Positions 23,435 through 32,438 of a stretch of 64,000 nucleotides of DNA are shown here, one piece after another (the stretch's first letter is position 1; each line of letters starts with the position of its first letter). The stretch is from the NCBI RefSeq assembly GCF_030144325.1, contig NZ_CP126307.1, positions 1,116,001 to 1,180,000 of the forward strand, read 5' to 3'. This DNA comes from Bosea vestrisii (GTDB lineage: Bacteria; Pseudomonadota; Alphaproteobacteria; Rhizobiales; Beijerinckiaceae). Both the position numbers and the translations under genes were made by a program. The notes beneath the pieces are model-generated. The model saw only the letters and a list, made by a program, of their open reading frames with translations. It did not search any database and was not told where the DNA came from.

Positions 23435-25435
23435 TCAGGCCCGGCCCAGAAGCTGGGTGCGCGCATCTTCCGCCTGCACGACCTCATCGGCCGGAATGTG
23501 GAAGTCGCGGTCGTAGTTGAAGGTGTGGATGATCACGGCCGCGATCACGCTGACGAAGGAGAGCGCCGCCAGCCACCAGATGTACCAGATCAGTGCGAAG
23601 CCGCAGATCGTCGCCAGCCCGGCGATGATCAGGCCGGCGCCGGTATTCCTCGGCATGTGGATCGGCCGATAGCCCGTGAGTGGGCGCTGGTAGCCGCGCT
23701 TCTTCATGTCGGCCCAGGTGTCGAGGTCATGCACGATAGGCGTGAAGGCGAAGTTGTAGGCCGGCGGCGGCGAGGAGGTCGACCATTCCAGCGTGCGCCC
23801 CTCCCACGGGTCGCCGGTCGTGTCGCGCAATTGCTCGCGGCGCAGGATGCTGACGCCGATCTGGATCAGGAAGCACAGGATGCCGAGCGCGATCAGCACC
23901 GCGCCGAACGCCGCGATCACGAACCAGATCTGCAGCGAGGGATCCTCGAAGCGGCTGAGGCGCCGCGTCACGCCCATCAGGCCGAGGATGTAGAGCGGCA
24001 TGAAAGCGACGTAGAAGCCGATCACCCAGAACCAGAACGAGAGATGCCCCCAGAACGGGTCGAGCTTGAAGCCGAAGGCCTTGGGGAACCAGTAGGCGAT
24101 GCCGGCGAAGACGCCGAAGACCACGCCACCGATGATGACGTTATGGAAATGGGCGATCAGGAACAGGCTGTTGTGCAGCACGAAGTCGGCCGGCGGCACC
24201 GCGAGCATGACCCCGGTCATGCCGCCGATGACGAAGGTGATCATGAAGGCGAGGAGCCACATCATCGGCAGCTCGAAGCGGATGCGGCCGCGATACATCG
24301 TGAACAGCCAGTTGAAGATCTTCGCGCCCGTCGGGATCGAGATGATCATCGTCGTGATGCCGAAGAACGAGTTCACGCTGGCGCCCGAGCCCATCGTGAA
24401 GAAGTGGTGCAGCCAGACCAGGTAGGACAGGATGGTGATGACAACCGTCGCATAGACCATCGAGGCGTAGCCGAAGAGGCGCTTGCCGCAGAAGGTCGAG
24501 GCAACCTCGGAATAGACACCGAAGAGCGGCAGGATCAGGATGTAGACCTCCGGGTGGCCCCAGATCCAGATCAGGTTCACGTACATCATCGGGTTGCCGC
24601 CGAGATCGTTCGTGAAGAAGTTGGTGCCGACATAGCGATCGAGCGTCAGCAGCGCGAGCGTCGCCGCCAGGATCGGGAAGGTCGCGACAATCAGGACGTT
24701 GGTGCACAGCGACGTCCAGGTGAAGATCGGCATCTTCATCAGGTCCATGCCGGGCGCGCGCATCTTGACGATGGTCGCGATCAGGTTGACCCCGGACAGG
24801 GTCGTGCCGATGCCCGCGATCTGCAGCGCCCAGAGGTAGTAGTCCATACCCACCCCGGGCGAGTAGGCGGCCCCCGACAGCGGCGGATAGGCGAGCCAGC
24901 CCACCTTGGCGAACTCGCCGATGAAGAGCGAGGCCATCACCAGAACGGCGCCGCCGACCGTCATCCAGAAGCTGAAATTGTTGAGGAAGGGGAAGGCGAC
25001 GTCGCGCGCGCCGATCTGCAGCGGCACGACATAGTTCATCAGCCCCGTGACGAACGGCATCGCCACGAAGAAGATCATGATCACGCCATGGGCGGTGAAG
25101 ATCTGGTCGTAATGGTGCGGCGGCAGATAGCCCTCATTGCCGGCGAAGGCGATAGCCTGCTGGCCGCGCATCATCAGCGCATCGGCGAAGCCGCGCAGCA
25201 GCATGATCACGCCGAGGATCATGTACATGATCCCGATCTTCTTGTGGTCCACGCTGGTGAACCATTCGTGCCAGAGATAGCCCCAGAGCTTGAGCCGGGT
25301 AACCAGCGCGACGAGCGCGAGCCCGCCGAGGATGACCGCCGCGAAAGTCACGATCAGGATCGGCTCGTGATAGGGGATCGCTTCGAGGGTGAAGCGTCCG
25401 AAGAGCAGCTTCCACCAGTCCGGATAAGAGGTCAT
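23435..25435 (-). CDS. cyoB: Cytochrome o ubiquinol oxidase subunit I
   Basis: The catalytic haem-copper subunit of a bo3-type terminal oxidase (666 residues). It reduces oxygen to water with ubiquinol electrons and pumps protons. The low-spin haem ligand is in FTAHGVIMIFF. WGHPEVYILILP holds the CuB His and cross-linked Tyr, followed by WLHHFFTMG with the two CuB histidines and HFHNVIIGGVVF with haem ligands. Its length fits CyoB, longer at both ends than cytochrome c oxidase subunit I. It lies second in cyoABCD. Confidence 0.97.
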   Translation of the reverse strand: MTSYPDWWKLLFGRFTLEAIPYHEPILIVTFAAVILGGLALVALVTRLKLWGYLWHEWFTSVDHKKIGIMYMILGVIMLLRGFADALMMRGQQAIAFAGNEGYLPPHHYDQIFTAHGVIMIFFVAMPFVTGLMNYVVPLQIGARDVAFPFLNNFSFWMTVGGAVLVMASLFIGEFAKVGWLAYPPLSGAAYSPGVGMDYYLWALQIAGIGTTLSGVNLIATIVKMRAPGMDLMKMPIFTWTSLCTNVLIVATFPILAATLALLTLDRYVGTNFFTNDLGGNPMMYVNLIWIWGHPEVYILILPLFGVYSEVASTFCGKRLFGYASMVYATVVITILSYLVWLHHFFTMGSGASVNSFFGITTMIISIPTGAKIFNWLFTMYRGRIRFELPMMWLLAFMITFVIGGMTGVMLAVPPADFVLHNSLFLIAHFHNVIIGGVVFGVFAGIAYWFPKAFGFKLDPFWGHLSFWFWVIGFYVAFMPLYILGLMGVTRRLSRFEDPSLQIWFVIAAFGAVLIALGILCFLIQIGVSILRREQLRDTTGDPWEGRTLEWSTSSPPPAYNFAFTPIVHDLDTWADMKKRGYQRPLTGYRPIHMPRNTGAGLIIAGLATICGFALIWYIWWLAALSFVSVIAAVIIHTFNYDRDFHIPADEVVQAEDARTQLLGRA

Positions 25436-25464
25436 CGGTCCCCCGGCTCGCCGGCGTGGTCAGG

Positions 25465-26547
25465 TTAATTGAAGGCGCGGGCTGGCATGCCCGCAGCGCC
25501 ATAGACGTCGGTCGGCGTGCAGATCGCCGTCACGAACGGGCGCGGCGGCAGCGGTTGCCCGCCACGGCGCACGCTCTTGTCGTATTCGAGCGCGACGACG
25601 GTATGGATGCCCTCCTTGCCGCCGCCGCCCTTGGCGTCCATCGCCATCATGTCGCGCATGCACATCTTGGCGCGGTCGACGCACATGTTGAGGACGGCGG
25701 TGAAGAGATCCGACGGAATGTCGCGGAAATAGCGGACCGGCTCGCGCTCGCTCGGCCGTTCCAGCACGAGATATTCGTCGCGCCCGAGCGTGCTGCCGCC
25801 CCGGATCGCGTCCTGCACCCACTCCCCGAAAGCCTTGTCGTCGACCCCGCGGAAGCGGAAGCGCATGTCGGAGAAGCCGGCACCGCTGTAATTGGCGGAG
25901 AAACCCTCGAACTCGCCGGGGCGATTGATCACGGCGTTGAGCTTGGTCTGCATGCCCGGCATGGCGTAGATCTGGCCGGCGAGCGCCGGGATGAAGAGCG
26001 AGTTCATCACCGAGGACGAGGTGATGCGAAACTCGATCGGCTGGTCGACCGGCGCCACCACCTCGTTCAGTGAGGCGATGCCCTGCGCCGGGTAGAGGAA
26101 GAGCCATTTCCAGTCGAGCGCCACGACCTGGATCACCAGCGGCTGCTTCCTGATCCCGGTACTACCTGCTCTCGCTTCGACCACCGGCTTGCCGGCGGCG
26201 ATGCGGTTGAGCGGGCGATAGGGATCGAGCAGATGCGTGCCCATCCAGGTCATCGCGCCCAGGACGACGATGATCAGCAGCGGCACCGACCAGATCACCA
26301 CCTCAAGCGGCAGCGAATGGTTCCACTCCGGATGATAGGTTGCCTTGGCCGAGGCGCGGTAGCGCCAGGCGAAGAAGATCGTCAGCGCCATCACCGGGAT
26401 GATGACGAGCAGCATCAGCGCCACGGAGGCGAGCATGAGGTTGCGTTGCTGCAACGCAACATCGCCCGATGGCGAGAGCAGCACCATCTGGCACCCGCCA
26501 AGCAGGGCGAGGATCGGTAGAACCGTTAAAAGTCGAAAGATCCGCAA
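25465..26547 (-). CDS. cyoA: Cytochrome o ubiquinol oxidase subunit II (lipoprotein)
   Basis: A 360-residue subunit II. A lipoprotein signal ends in LALLGGC, giving a lipidated Cys near residue 19. Two membrane helices follow (about 38-58 and 80-100) and then a cupredoxin-like periplasmic domain. The CuA ligands of cytochrome c oxidases are absent; the equivalent segment reads SANYSGAGFSDM, which indicates a quinol oxidase. A TTG start with GGGAGG 10 bases upstream is chosen; the open frame extends 5' without homology. The C-terminal extension is Gly/Lys-rich. Confidence 0.93.
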   Translation of the reverse strand: MRIFRLLTVLPILALLGGCQMVLLSPSGDVALQQRNLMLASVALMLLVIIPVMALTIFFAWRYRASAKATYHPEWNHSLPLEVVIWSVPLLIIVVLGAMTWMGTHLLDPYRPLNRIAAGKPVVEARAGSTGIRKQPLVIQVVALDWKWLFLYPAQGIASLNEVVAPVDQPIEFRITSSSVMNSLFIPALAGQIYAMPGMQTKLNAVINRPGEFEGFSANYSGAGFSDMRFRFRGVDDKAFGEWVQDAIRGGSTLGRDEYLVLERPSEREPVRYFRDIPSDLFTAVLNMCVDRAKMCMRDMMAMDAKGGGGKEGIHTVVALEYDKSVRRGGQPLPPRPFVTAICTPTDVYGAAGMPARAFN

Positions 26548-26730
26548 GAGACTTAAGACCTCCCTATCGGGGAACAGCCGTTGTCTATGTCCATTCTTTC
26601 GCACCGCACATAAGACAATCTGTCTCATTGCGGCAGTTTGACGGGTCGCTTCTATCCACCGTATCCATTTGCACGAGGCGCGGGCAAGCCCGGTTCTCCG
26701 GTACGCCCGCCAGCTTAGGAATTCGCGGTC

Positions 26731-28056
26731 ATGAGCGCTGACGCGGCGAGCCATTCATCGGGGCACCTGACGGACGAGCACGGGCGCGACCATGTCAGCC
26801 CCGCCGACATCGCGCTGGGCGTCATCATTGGGCGGACGTCGGAATATTTCGACTTCTTCGTCTTCGGCCTCGGCTGCGTGCTGGTCTTCCCCGAGCTGGT
26901 CTTCCCCTTCGTCGACCGGCTCACCGGCACGCTCTACAGCTTCGGCATCTTCGCGCTCGCCTTCGTCACGCGCCCGATCGGCTCCGTGCTGTTCTTCTCG
27001 ATCGACCGCAACTACGGCCGGGCGACCAAGCTCACCGTCGCGCTCTTCCTCCTCGGCGGCTCGACCGCCGCCATCGCCTTCCTGCCGGGCTATGCGACCA
27101 TCGGCATCTGGTCCTGCGTCATCCTCGCCGCTTTCCGCCTGCTGCAGGGCATCGCGCTCGGCGGCGCCTGGGACGGCCTGTCCTCGCTCCTGGCGCTCAA
27201 CGCTCCCGCCAACCGGCGCGGCTGGTACACCATGCTGCCGCAGCTTGGCGCCCCGTTCGGCTTCATCCTCGCCGCCGGGCTCTTCGCCTATTTCGAGGGC
27301 GCGCTCTCGAAGGAGGATTTCCTCGGCTGGGGCTGGCGTTATCCCTTCTTCGTCGCGCTGACGATCAACGTCGTGGCGCTGTTCGCCCGTCTGCGCATGG
27401 TCGCGACCCATGAATTCGCGGAGCTGATGGAAACGCGCGAACTCGTGCCGATGCCGGTATCGGAGCTGATCCGCGCCCATGGCCGCACGATCGTCCTCGG
27501 CGCCTTTGTGCCGCTGGCGAGCTTTGCGCTCTTCCACCTCGTCACCATCTTCCCGGTCAGCTGGATCAATCTCTTCACCGATCGCTCGGTCGCGGAGTTC
27601 CTGCTGGTGCAGGCGGCAGGTGGCGTGGTCGGCGCCGGTGCGATCGTCACCTCCGGCCTGGTCGCCGACCAGATCGGGCGCCGCAACACGCTGCTGCTCT
27701 CCGGTGGAATGATCGCGCTCTTCAGCCTGTCGAGCATCGTCGCCCCGCTGCTCTTCGGCGACAGCTTGGCCGGGCAGACGATCTATGTGATCATCGGCTT
27801 CGGGCTGCTTGGCCTCGCCTATGGCCAGACCGCCGGCGCGGTCGCGAGCAGCTTTGGCACGCAATACCGCTACACCGGCGCGGCGCTGACTTCCGACCTC
27901 GCCTGGCTGCTCGGCGCAGGCTTCGCGCCATTGGTGGCGCTGACGGTGTCGAGCACGTTCGGCCTCGCCTGGGTCGGCATCTACCTGCTCTCCGGCGCAA
28001 TCTGCACGCTGGCAGCGCTGGCGATCGATCGGCGCTCGGAAGCACGCTACGAGTGA
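26731..28056 (+). CDS. MHS-family MFS transporter
   Basis: A 441-residue major facilitator of the metabolite:H+ symporter group, with about 12 membrane helices. Family features are RTSEYFDFFVFG in helix 1, RPIGSVLFFSIDRNYGR in the first cytoplasmic loop, and LLQGIALGGAWDGLSSLLA in helix 4. The substrate is unknown; relatives carry organic acids, betaine or shikimate. It is divergent from cyoA, sharing a region of about 180 bp that contains AGACAATCTGTCT at 26613-26625, a possible operator. Confidence 0.88.
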   Translation: MSADAASHSSGHLTDEHGRDHVSPADIALGVIIGRTSEYFDFFVFGLGCVLVFPELVFPFVDRLTGTLYSFGIFALAFVTRPIGSVLFFSIDRNYGRATKLTVALFLLGGSTAAIAFLPGYATIGIWSCVILAAFRLLQGIALGGAWDGLSSLLALNAPANRRGWYTMLPQLGAPFGFILAAGLFAYFEGALSKEDFLGWGWRYPFFVALTINVVALFARLRMVATHEFAELMETRELVPMPVSELIRAHGRTIVLGAFVPLASFALFHLVTIFPVSWINLFTDRSVAEFLLVQAAGGVVGAGAIVTSGLVADQIGRRNTLLLSGGMIALFSLSSIVAPLLFGDSLAGQTIYVIIGFGLLGLAYGQTAGAVASSFGTQYRYTGAALTSDLAWLLGAGFAPLVALTVSSTFGLAWVGIYLLSGAICTLAALAIDRRSEARYE

Positions 28057-28112
28057 CGCAGCCGCATCGCGATCAATGCTGCTGCCGGCATCGGGGCAGC
28101 AGAGTCGTCTGA

Positions 28113-29027
28113 TCAGACCGCGACGTCGGCCTTGATGGCGGCGTGGGGCGAATAGCCCTCCACCTCGAAGTCCTCGATCCGGTAGTCGTCGATGCTGGCG
28201 GCCTGGCGGGTCAGCCGCATCGTCGGGAACGGGCGCGGTTCCCGTTCCAACTGTCCCTGCGCCTGCTCGAGATGGTTGAGGTACAGGTGAACGTCGCCAC
28301 CGAACCAGACGAGGTCGCCCGGCTGCAAACCGGCCTGCTGGGCGATCATCAGCTGCAGCGCCGTCGCACCGACCCAGTTGAAGGGAACCCCGAGCAGCAG
28401 GTCGGCCGAGCGCTGGTAGCAGAGTGAATTGAGGCGGCCGTCGCTGGTCACGTGATACTGGTAGACCATGTGGCAAGGTGGCAGCGCCATCGAGCTCAGC
28501 TCCGGCACGTTCCAGGCATGGAAGAGCATGCGCCGGCTGGTCGGATTGTTGCGCAGCGTCCTGATCAGATCGGCGATCTGGTCGTGCTCGCGCCCGTCGG
28601 CGCCAAGCCAGCGCCGCCATTGCTTGCCATAGACCGGGCCGAGATCGCCCCAGCGAGCGGCGAAGCCGTCATCCTCGGCGATGCGCCGCTCGAAATCCGT
28701 CTGCGAGATGTCCTCGCCGGTTTCGCGGCGATAGGTCGCGAGCGGCCAGTCGGTCCAGATCCGCACATTCTCGCGGACCAGCGGCTGGATATTGGTCTGG
28801 CCGGTCAGGAACCACAGCATCTCCTTCACCGCGATCTTCCAGTAGACGCGCTTGGTGGTGAGGATCGGCGCCGTGCCGTCCGAAAGATCGAAGCGGGCCA
28901 TGGCTCCGAAGATGGAACGCGTGCCGACCCCGGTCCGGTCGATCCTCTCGTCACCGCGGCTCAACACCTCATCGACGAGGTCGAGATATTGCTGCTCTGG
29001 ATGCCTGCGGACCACTTCCGCCTCCAC
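28113..29027 (-). CDS. thyA: Thymidylate synthase
   Basis: It methylates dUMP to dTMP with methylene-tetrahydrofolate. It has 304 residues from a GTG start; a second GTG four codons later is possible. The catalytic Cys185 is in LPPCHMVYQYHV. The folate/dUMP-binding regions LTTKRVYWKIAVKEMLWFL (about 57-75) and QRSADLLLGVPFNWVGAT (about 205-222) are intact, and the C-terminus ends in IKADVAV as usual. It stands alone, convergent with the MFS transporter and about 7 kb from folA. Confidence 0.96.
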   Translation of the reverse strand: MEAEVVRRHPEQQYLDLVDEVLSRGDERIDRTGVGTRSIFGAMARFDLSDGTAPILTTKRVYWKIAVKEMLWFLTGQTNIQPLVRENVRIWTDWPLATYRRETGEDISQTDFERRIAEDDGFAARWGDLGPVYGKQWRRWLGADGREHDQIADLIRTLRNNPTSRRMLFHAWNVPELSSMALPPCHMVYQYHVTSDGRLNSLCYQRSADLLLGVPFNWVGATALQLMIAQQAGLQPGDLVWFGGDVHLYLNHLEQAQGQLEREPRPFPTMRLTRQAASIDDYRIEDFEVEGYSPHAAIKADVAV

Positions 29028-29172
29028 GATTCCGGCTCTGTCGGCGCAGCTTCTCCCACAGCTCTCACGATAATGACAGGGATCGTGAACAGCCAGGATA
29101 TTGCAATGCCGCGAGGCCGCCCCAATCTGAATGCCTGATGAACAGAAGGGGCGCTTCGGGTTTGCGCTTGGG

Positions 29173-29216
29173 GCATCGGACGAAGGTGGCTTCCGGTTTC
29201 CGGAACGATCCGATGC
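29173..29216. repeat. Interspersed palindromic element, GCATCGGA family, copy 2
   Basis: The outer arms GCATCGGA and TCCGATGC are identical to those at 1247-1292. The inner arm pair is GGTGGCTTCCGG / TCCGGAACG with mismatches. It lies between the divergent thyA and PepSY genes. Confidence 0.75.
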
Positions 29217-29249
29217 TCCATCAAAAGCCCGGCTGATGAGGACCGTATC

Positions 29250-29546
29250 ATGACCAGACTATCCATGCTGGCCGCACTGCTTCTGGCAGTGGGCCTGGCA
29301 GGGCAGGCTTCGGCTTCGGCCTGGGCCGAGAGCAAACCCCATAGCCCGGCGGCCGCCACCGCGCCGAGGATCAGCGAGGCGCAAGCCCGCTCCATCGCCT
29401 TCAGACATGGCCTCGTCCATATCGAGGAAATCGCCCTCGCCGACTGGCGCTGGGAGATCGCCGGGCGCGCCCAGGGCGGCGTCGAGGTGACTCTCGACCT
29501 CAACGCCTATGACGGCTCGGTGATCGGCGGCGCGGCAGCGCCCTGA
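29250..29546 (+). CDS. Secreted PepSY-domain protein
   Basis: A 98-residue protein with a signal peptide (about 1-23, cleavage after AGQASA or ASAWA). A single PepSY-like domain covers residues 40-95 (ISEAQARSIAFRHGLVHIEEI, then WRWEIAGRAQGGVEVTLDLNAYDGSV). PepSY domains often act as protease inhibitors or regulators in the envelope, but the specific target is unknown. It is transcribed alone toward the tmRNA gene. Confidence 0.82.
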   Translation: MTRLSMLAALLLAVGLAGQASASAWAESKPHSPAAATAPRISEAQARSIAFRHGLVHIEEIALADWRWEIAGRAQGGVEVTLDLNAYDGSVIGGAAAP

Positions 29547-29666
29547 TCGCATCTTTTGTTCGGAAACGGCGCAGGCTGTGGGGCTCTCCCTGTGGTTTCT
29601 GCGCCGCCTCCGCAGAAATTAGCCGGGACGGCGTTCTGCTCTCTTTCCCCGCGCGCACTCAGTCCC

Positions 29667-29672
29667 TATATT
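29667..29672 (+). promoter_or_regulatory. ssrA: Putative -10 element of the tmRNA gene
   Basis: TATATT at 29667-29672 precedes the tmRNA precursor by about 8 bases and is the only good -10 match in a GC-rich stretch. A convincing -35 hexamer is not evident. Confidence 0.4.
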
Positions 29673-29679
29673 CCGCTTG

Positions 29680-30030
29680 CCGTCCGCAAGGTCGGCTATG
29701 GCGATAAACGGACGTCGGAATAAGCCTTTCGGACCCGGGGGCGGTACCCGGCGCCTCCACCACAGCCCTGCGGCGCGAGCGGCAGGGACTTGCAGCCTCC
29801 AGGCTGCAGGGCTGCGGCGGGGGCGAAATAGGATCGACGAGGGTGTAAAGGTCGTTCTTTTGCTCGGCATGGTTCCGCCGTTATCGGGCCAAAAGCATAG
29901 TTGCCAACGACAACAATGCTCGGGTTGCTGTCGCCGCGTAAGCGGTGCTGGTTCCCAAACCAAAGCCCTTGCGTTTAGCCGCGTAAGGCGGGGCTCGGAG
30001 GCGCCTGGCAACAGAAGCCTCCACTTTTCT
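29680..30030 (+). ncRNA. ssrA: Circularly permuted two-piece tmRNA
   Basis: The acceptor piece comes first and ends in CGCCTCCACCA at 29762, preceded by TTTCGGACCCGGGGGCGGTA, which forms the T-arm. A loop of about 56 bases (29763-29818), removed in maturation, follows. The coding piece begins GGGGGCGAAATAGGATCGAC at 29819. GGGGGCG pairs with CGCCTCC over 7 bp with the hallmark G3-U pair. The tag frame lies at 29903-29941 and a hairpin GGAGGC/GCCTCC at 29997-30022. CGTCCG/CGGACG (29681-29714) closes the 5' region. The outer ends are approximate. This permuted order is characteristic of alphaproteobacteria. Confidence 0.92.
29903..29941 (+). other. ssrA: tmRNA tag reading frame (ANDNNARVAVAA)
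   Basis: From resume codon GCC the frame encodes A-N-D-N-N-A-R-V-A-V-A-A and stops at TAA. With the Ala carried by the tmRNA, the tag added to stalled proteins is AANDNNARVAVAA. The ANDN start and AVAA end match alphaproteobacterial tags and the ClpX-recognised hydrophobic-Ala-Ala end. The preceding TAGTT agrees with the conserved context before the resume codon. Confidence 0.9.
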
Positions 30031-30188
30031 GCCTGGACCTGCGAAGCAGTATCGGGCAGCGGAAGCAGCTGGCCTCTTTTGCATGAGAGGCGCTCTAAAC
30101 TAATGGAATTGGTCACGTTTTTTCGTTTCGGGGCGCTTCCCTCCGGTCGCGGCGTGATCTAGAGGAGCGGAAACGGAATCCGGACGCG

Positions 30189-30809
30189 ATGACCAAGGAT
30201 ATTCTCCGCTACGACCTGATGGTGCAGGACGCGCTCAAGGGAGTCGTCCGCAAGATCCTGTCCGAGGCGGGCCGCGACGGGCTCCCGGGCGACCATCATT
30301 TCTACATCACCTTCCGGACGACCGCGCCCGGCGTGCGGCTCTCGCAGCGCCTGCGCGAGAAGCATCCGGACGAGATGACGATCGTGCTCCAGCACCAGTT
30401 CTGGGACCTGAACGTCAGCGATCACGCCTTCGAGGTCGGTCTCTCTTTCTCCGGCGTGCCGGAGCGGCTGCTGATCCCCTATGACGCGATCACCACCTTC
30501 TTCGATCCGTCGGTCCAGTTCGGCCTGAAATTCGAGACGCAGGACGCAGCCGGCGAAGCGCCCGCAAGCGAGGCGCCCGCACCGGTAAAGGGCCCGCGTG
30601 GCGCTGGCTCCGAGCCGAGCGTCGCGTCAGCTACGCCGCTTGCCCTCCCGGCCAAGGCGCCGGCAAAGGCGCTGCCCGCCGCCAGGTCGAAGGCCGCCGA
30701 AACGGACGAGGCCGGCAAGCCCGACACCCCGGCCGACCAGGAAACGGCCGAGGCGGAGGAAGGCGGCGCGCAGGTTGTCAGCCTCGACGCCTTCCGCAAG
30801 AAGACCTGA
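30189..30809 (+). CDS. sspB: SspB, ssrA-tag adaptor for ClpXP
   Basis: A 206-residue alpha-type SspB that tethers ssrA-tagged proteins to the ClpXP protease. The SspB fold covers residues 1 to about 120 (DLMVQDALKGVVRKIL, HHFYITFRTTAPGVRLS, DEMTIVLQHQFWDL). It is followed by a long Ala/Pro/Glu-rich flexible linker and the C-terminal ClpX-docking peptide VVSLDAFRKK. It lies about 160 bases after the tmRNA gene on the same strand, a direct functional pairing of tag and adaptor. fumC follows 16 bases later. Confidence 0.95.
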   Translation: MTKDILRYDLMVQDALKGVVRKILSEAGRDGLPGDHHFYITFRTTAPGVRLSQRLREKHPDEMTIVLQHQFWDLNVSDHAFEVGLSFSGVPERLLIPYDAITTFFDPSVQFGLKFETQDAAGEAPASEAPAPVKGPRGAGSEPSVASATPLALPAKAPAKALPAARSKAAETDEAGKPDTPADQETAEAEEGGAQVVSLDAFRKKT

Positions 30810-30825
30810 GACCTAAGGACTCCCT

Positions 30826-32220
30826 ATGACCGGATTCCGCAGCGAGACCGATTCCTTCGGTCCGATCGATGTCGCCGCCGACCGCTATTGGGCGGCGCAG
30901 ACGCAGCGCTCGCTGCAGAACTTCAAGATCGGTGGGCCGGCCGAGCGCATGCCGCTGCCGCTGGTGCATGCGCTGGTCCTGGTCAAGAAGGCCGCCGCCA
31001 CGGTCAATGCGAAGCTCGGCCTGCTCGACGGCAAGGTGGAGACCGCGATCGTCCAGGCTGCCGACGAGGCGCTCACCGGCAAATTCGACGAGCATTTCCC
31101 GCTCGTCGTCTGGCAGACCGGCTCCGGCACCCAGTCAAACATGAACGTCAACGAGGTGCTGGCCAACCGCGCCAACGAGATCCTCGGTGCCGGCCTCGGC
31201 AAGAAGAGCCCGGTCCACGCCAACGACCACGTCAACAAGGGTCAGTCCTCGAACGACAGCTTCCCGACCGCGATCCATATCGCCGCCGCCCTCGCCGTCT
31301 CGCAGGAGCTTCTGCCCGCGCTCGGCCGGCTGAAGGATGCCTTCGCCGCCAAGGCCGCGGCCTACGCCGACCTCGTCAAGATCGGCCGTACCCATCTCCA
31401 GGACGCGACCCCGGTCACGCTCGGGCAGGAATTCTCCGGCTATGTCGCGCAGATCGAGCTCGGCATGGCCCGCATCGAGCAGACCCTGCCCGGCCTTCTG
31501 GCGCTCGCCCAGGGCGGCACCGCGGTCGGCACCGGCCTCAATGCCCATCCCGATTTCGCCAAGGCCTTCTCGGCCGAGGTCGCCAAGCTGACCAGCCTGC
31601 CCTTCCGCACCGCCGACAACCTGTTCGAGGCGCTCGCCAGCCACGGCGCCATCTCCTACAGCCACGGCGCGCTGACCGCGCTCGCCATGGACCTGTTCAA
31701 GATCGCCAACGACATCCGCCTGATGGGCTCAGGCCCCCGCTCTGGTCTGGGCGAGATCAGCCTGCCGGAGAACGAGCCGGGTTCCTCGATCATGCCGGGC
31801 AAGGTCAACCCGACCCAGGCCGAAGCGCTGACCATGGTCGCGACCCGCGTGCACGGCAATCAGGCGACCGTCGCCTTCGCCGCCAGCCAGGGCCATTTCG
31901 AGCTCAACGTCTTCAAGCCGGTGATCGCGCAGGCCTTCCTGCAATCGACCCGGCTGCTGGCGGATGCCGCCGAGAGCTTCCGCACCAATTGCGTCGAGGG
32001 CATCGAGCCCAATCGCGAGCGCCTAGCTGAGCTGCTCTCCCGTTCGCTGATGCTGGTCACCGCGCTGGCCCCCGCGATCGGCTATGACAAGGCCGCCAGC
32101 ATCGCCAAGGCCGCCCATCACAACGGCACCACCCTGCGCGAGGAAGCGCTGAAGGCCGGCGTCGACGCCGAGCTCTTCGACAAGACCGTCGTCGCCGAAG
32201 ATATGCTCAGCCCAGGTTGA
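30826..32220 (+). CDS. fumC: Fumarate hydratase, class II
   Basis: The iron-independent fumarase of the TCA cycle (464 residues). The signature SSIMPGKVNPTQAE near residues 324-337 is intact. ETDSFGPIDVAADRYWAAQT marks the N-terminus, and QTGSGTQSNMNVNEV and HVNKGQSSNDSFPTA hold substrate-binding residues. The length is normal. It lies in a run of same-strand genes with sspB upstream and two small genes downstream. Confidence 0.97.
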   Translation: MTGFRSETDSFGPIDVAADRYWAAQTQRSLQNFKIGGPAERMPLPLVHALVLVKKAAATVNAKLGLLDGKVETAIVQAADEALTGKFDEHFPLVVWQTGSGTQSNMNVNEVLANRANEILGAGLGKKSPVHANDHVNKGQSSNDSFPTAIHIAAALAVSQELLPALGRLKDAFAAKAAAYADLVKIGRTHLQDATPVTLGQEFSGYVAQIELGMARIEQTLPGLLALAQGGTAVGTGLNAHPDFAKAFSAEVAKLTSLPFRTADNLFEALASHGAISYSHGALTALAMDLFKIANDIRLMGSGPRSGLGEISLPENEPGSSIMPGKVNPTQAEALTMVATRVHGNQATVAFAASQGHFELNVFKPVIAQAFLQSTRLLADAAESFRTNCVEGIEPNRERLAELLSRSLMLVTALAPAIGYDKAASIAKAAHHNGTTLREEALKAGVDAELFDKTVVAEDMLSPG

Positions 32221-32227
32221 GGCGGCC

Positions 32228-32428
32228 ATGGCCGAAATCGTCAATCTCCGCCGCGCCCGCAAGGCCCGCGACCGGGCGAGCGCCGAAGCGCAGGCTGCGC
32301 AGAACCGGATCGAGTTCGGCCGGACCAAGGCCGAGCGCAAGCTGACCGAGGCGGAGAAGGCGCAGGCGGAACGCCGCCTCGAAGGCCATCGCCTCTCCGG
32401 CGAGCCCGACGGCAAGGACGAGGCGTGA
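32228..32428 (+). CDS. DUF4169 small protein
   Basis: A 66-residue highly charged protein (MAEIVNLRRARKARDRASAE) with predicted continuous helix and many Arg, Lys, Glu and Ala residues. This matches DUF4169, which in alphaproteobacteria is found after fumC with a ribbon-helix-helix gene. The function is unknown. It starts 7 bases after the fumC stop. Confidence 0.85.
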   Translation: MAEIVNLRRARKARDRASAEAQAAQNRIEFGRTKAERKLTEAEKAQAERRLEGHRLSGEPDGKDEA

Positions 32429-32438
32429 GCGGCAAGAC

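Noticed and set aside
23039..25468. Open frame of about 800 codons on the plus strand
   Set aside because: It is antisense to cyoB and cyoC, with a His/Arg/Asp-rich translation typical of shadow frames.
26613..26625. AGACAATCTGTCT inverted repeat between cyoA and the transporter gene
   Set aside because: It is short and single, with no clear promoter nearby. It is kept only as a possible operator in the transporter entry.
29619..30162. Open frames on both strands across 29619-30162
   Set aside because: They cover the tmRNA gene. RNA features (tRNA-like ends, tag frame) explain the sequence.
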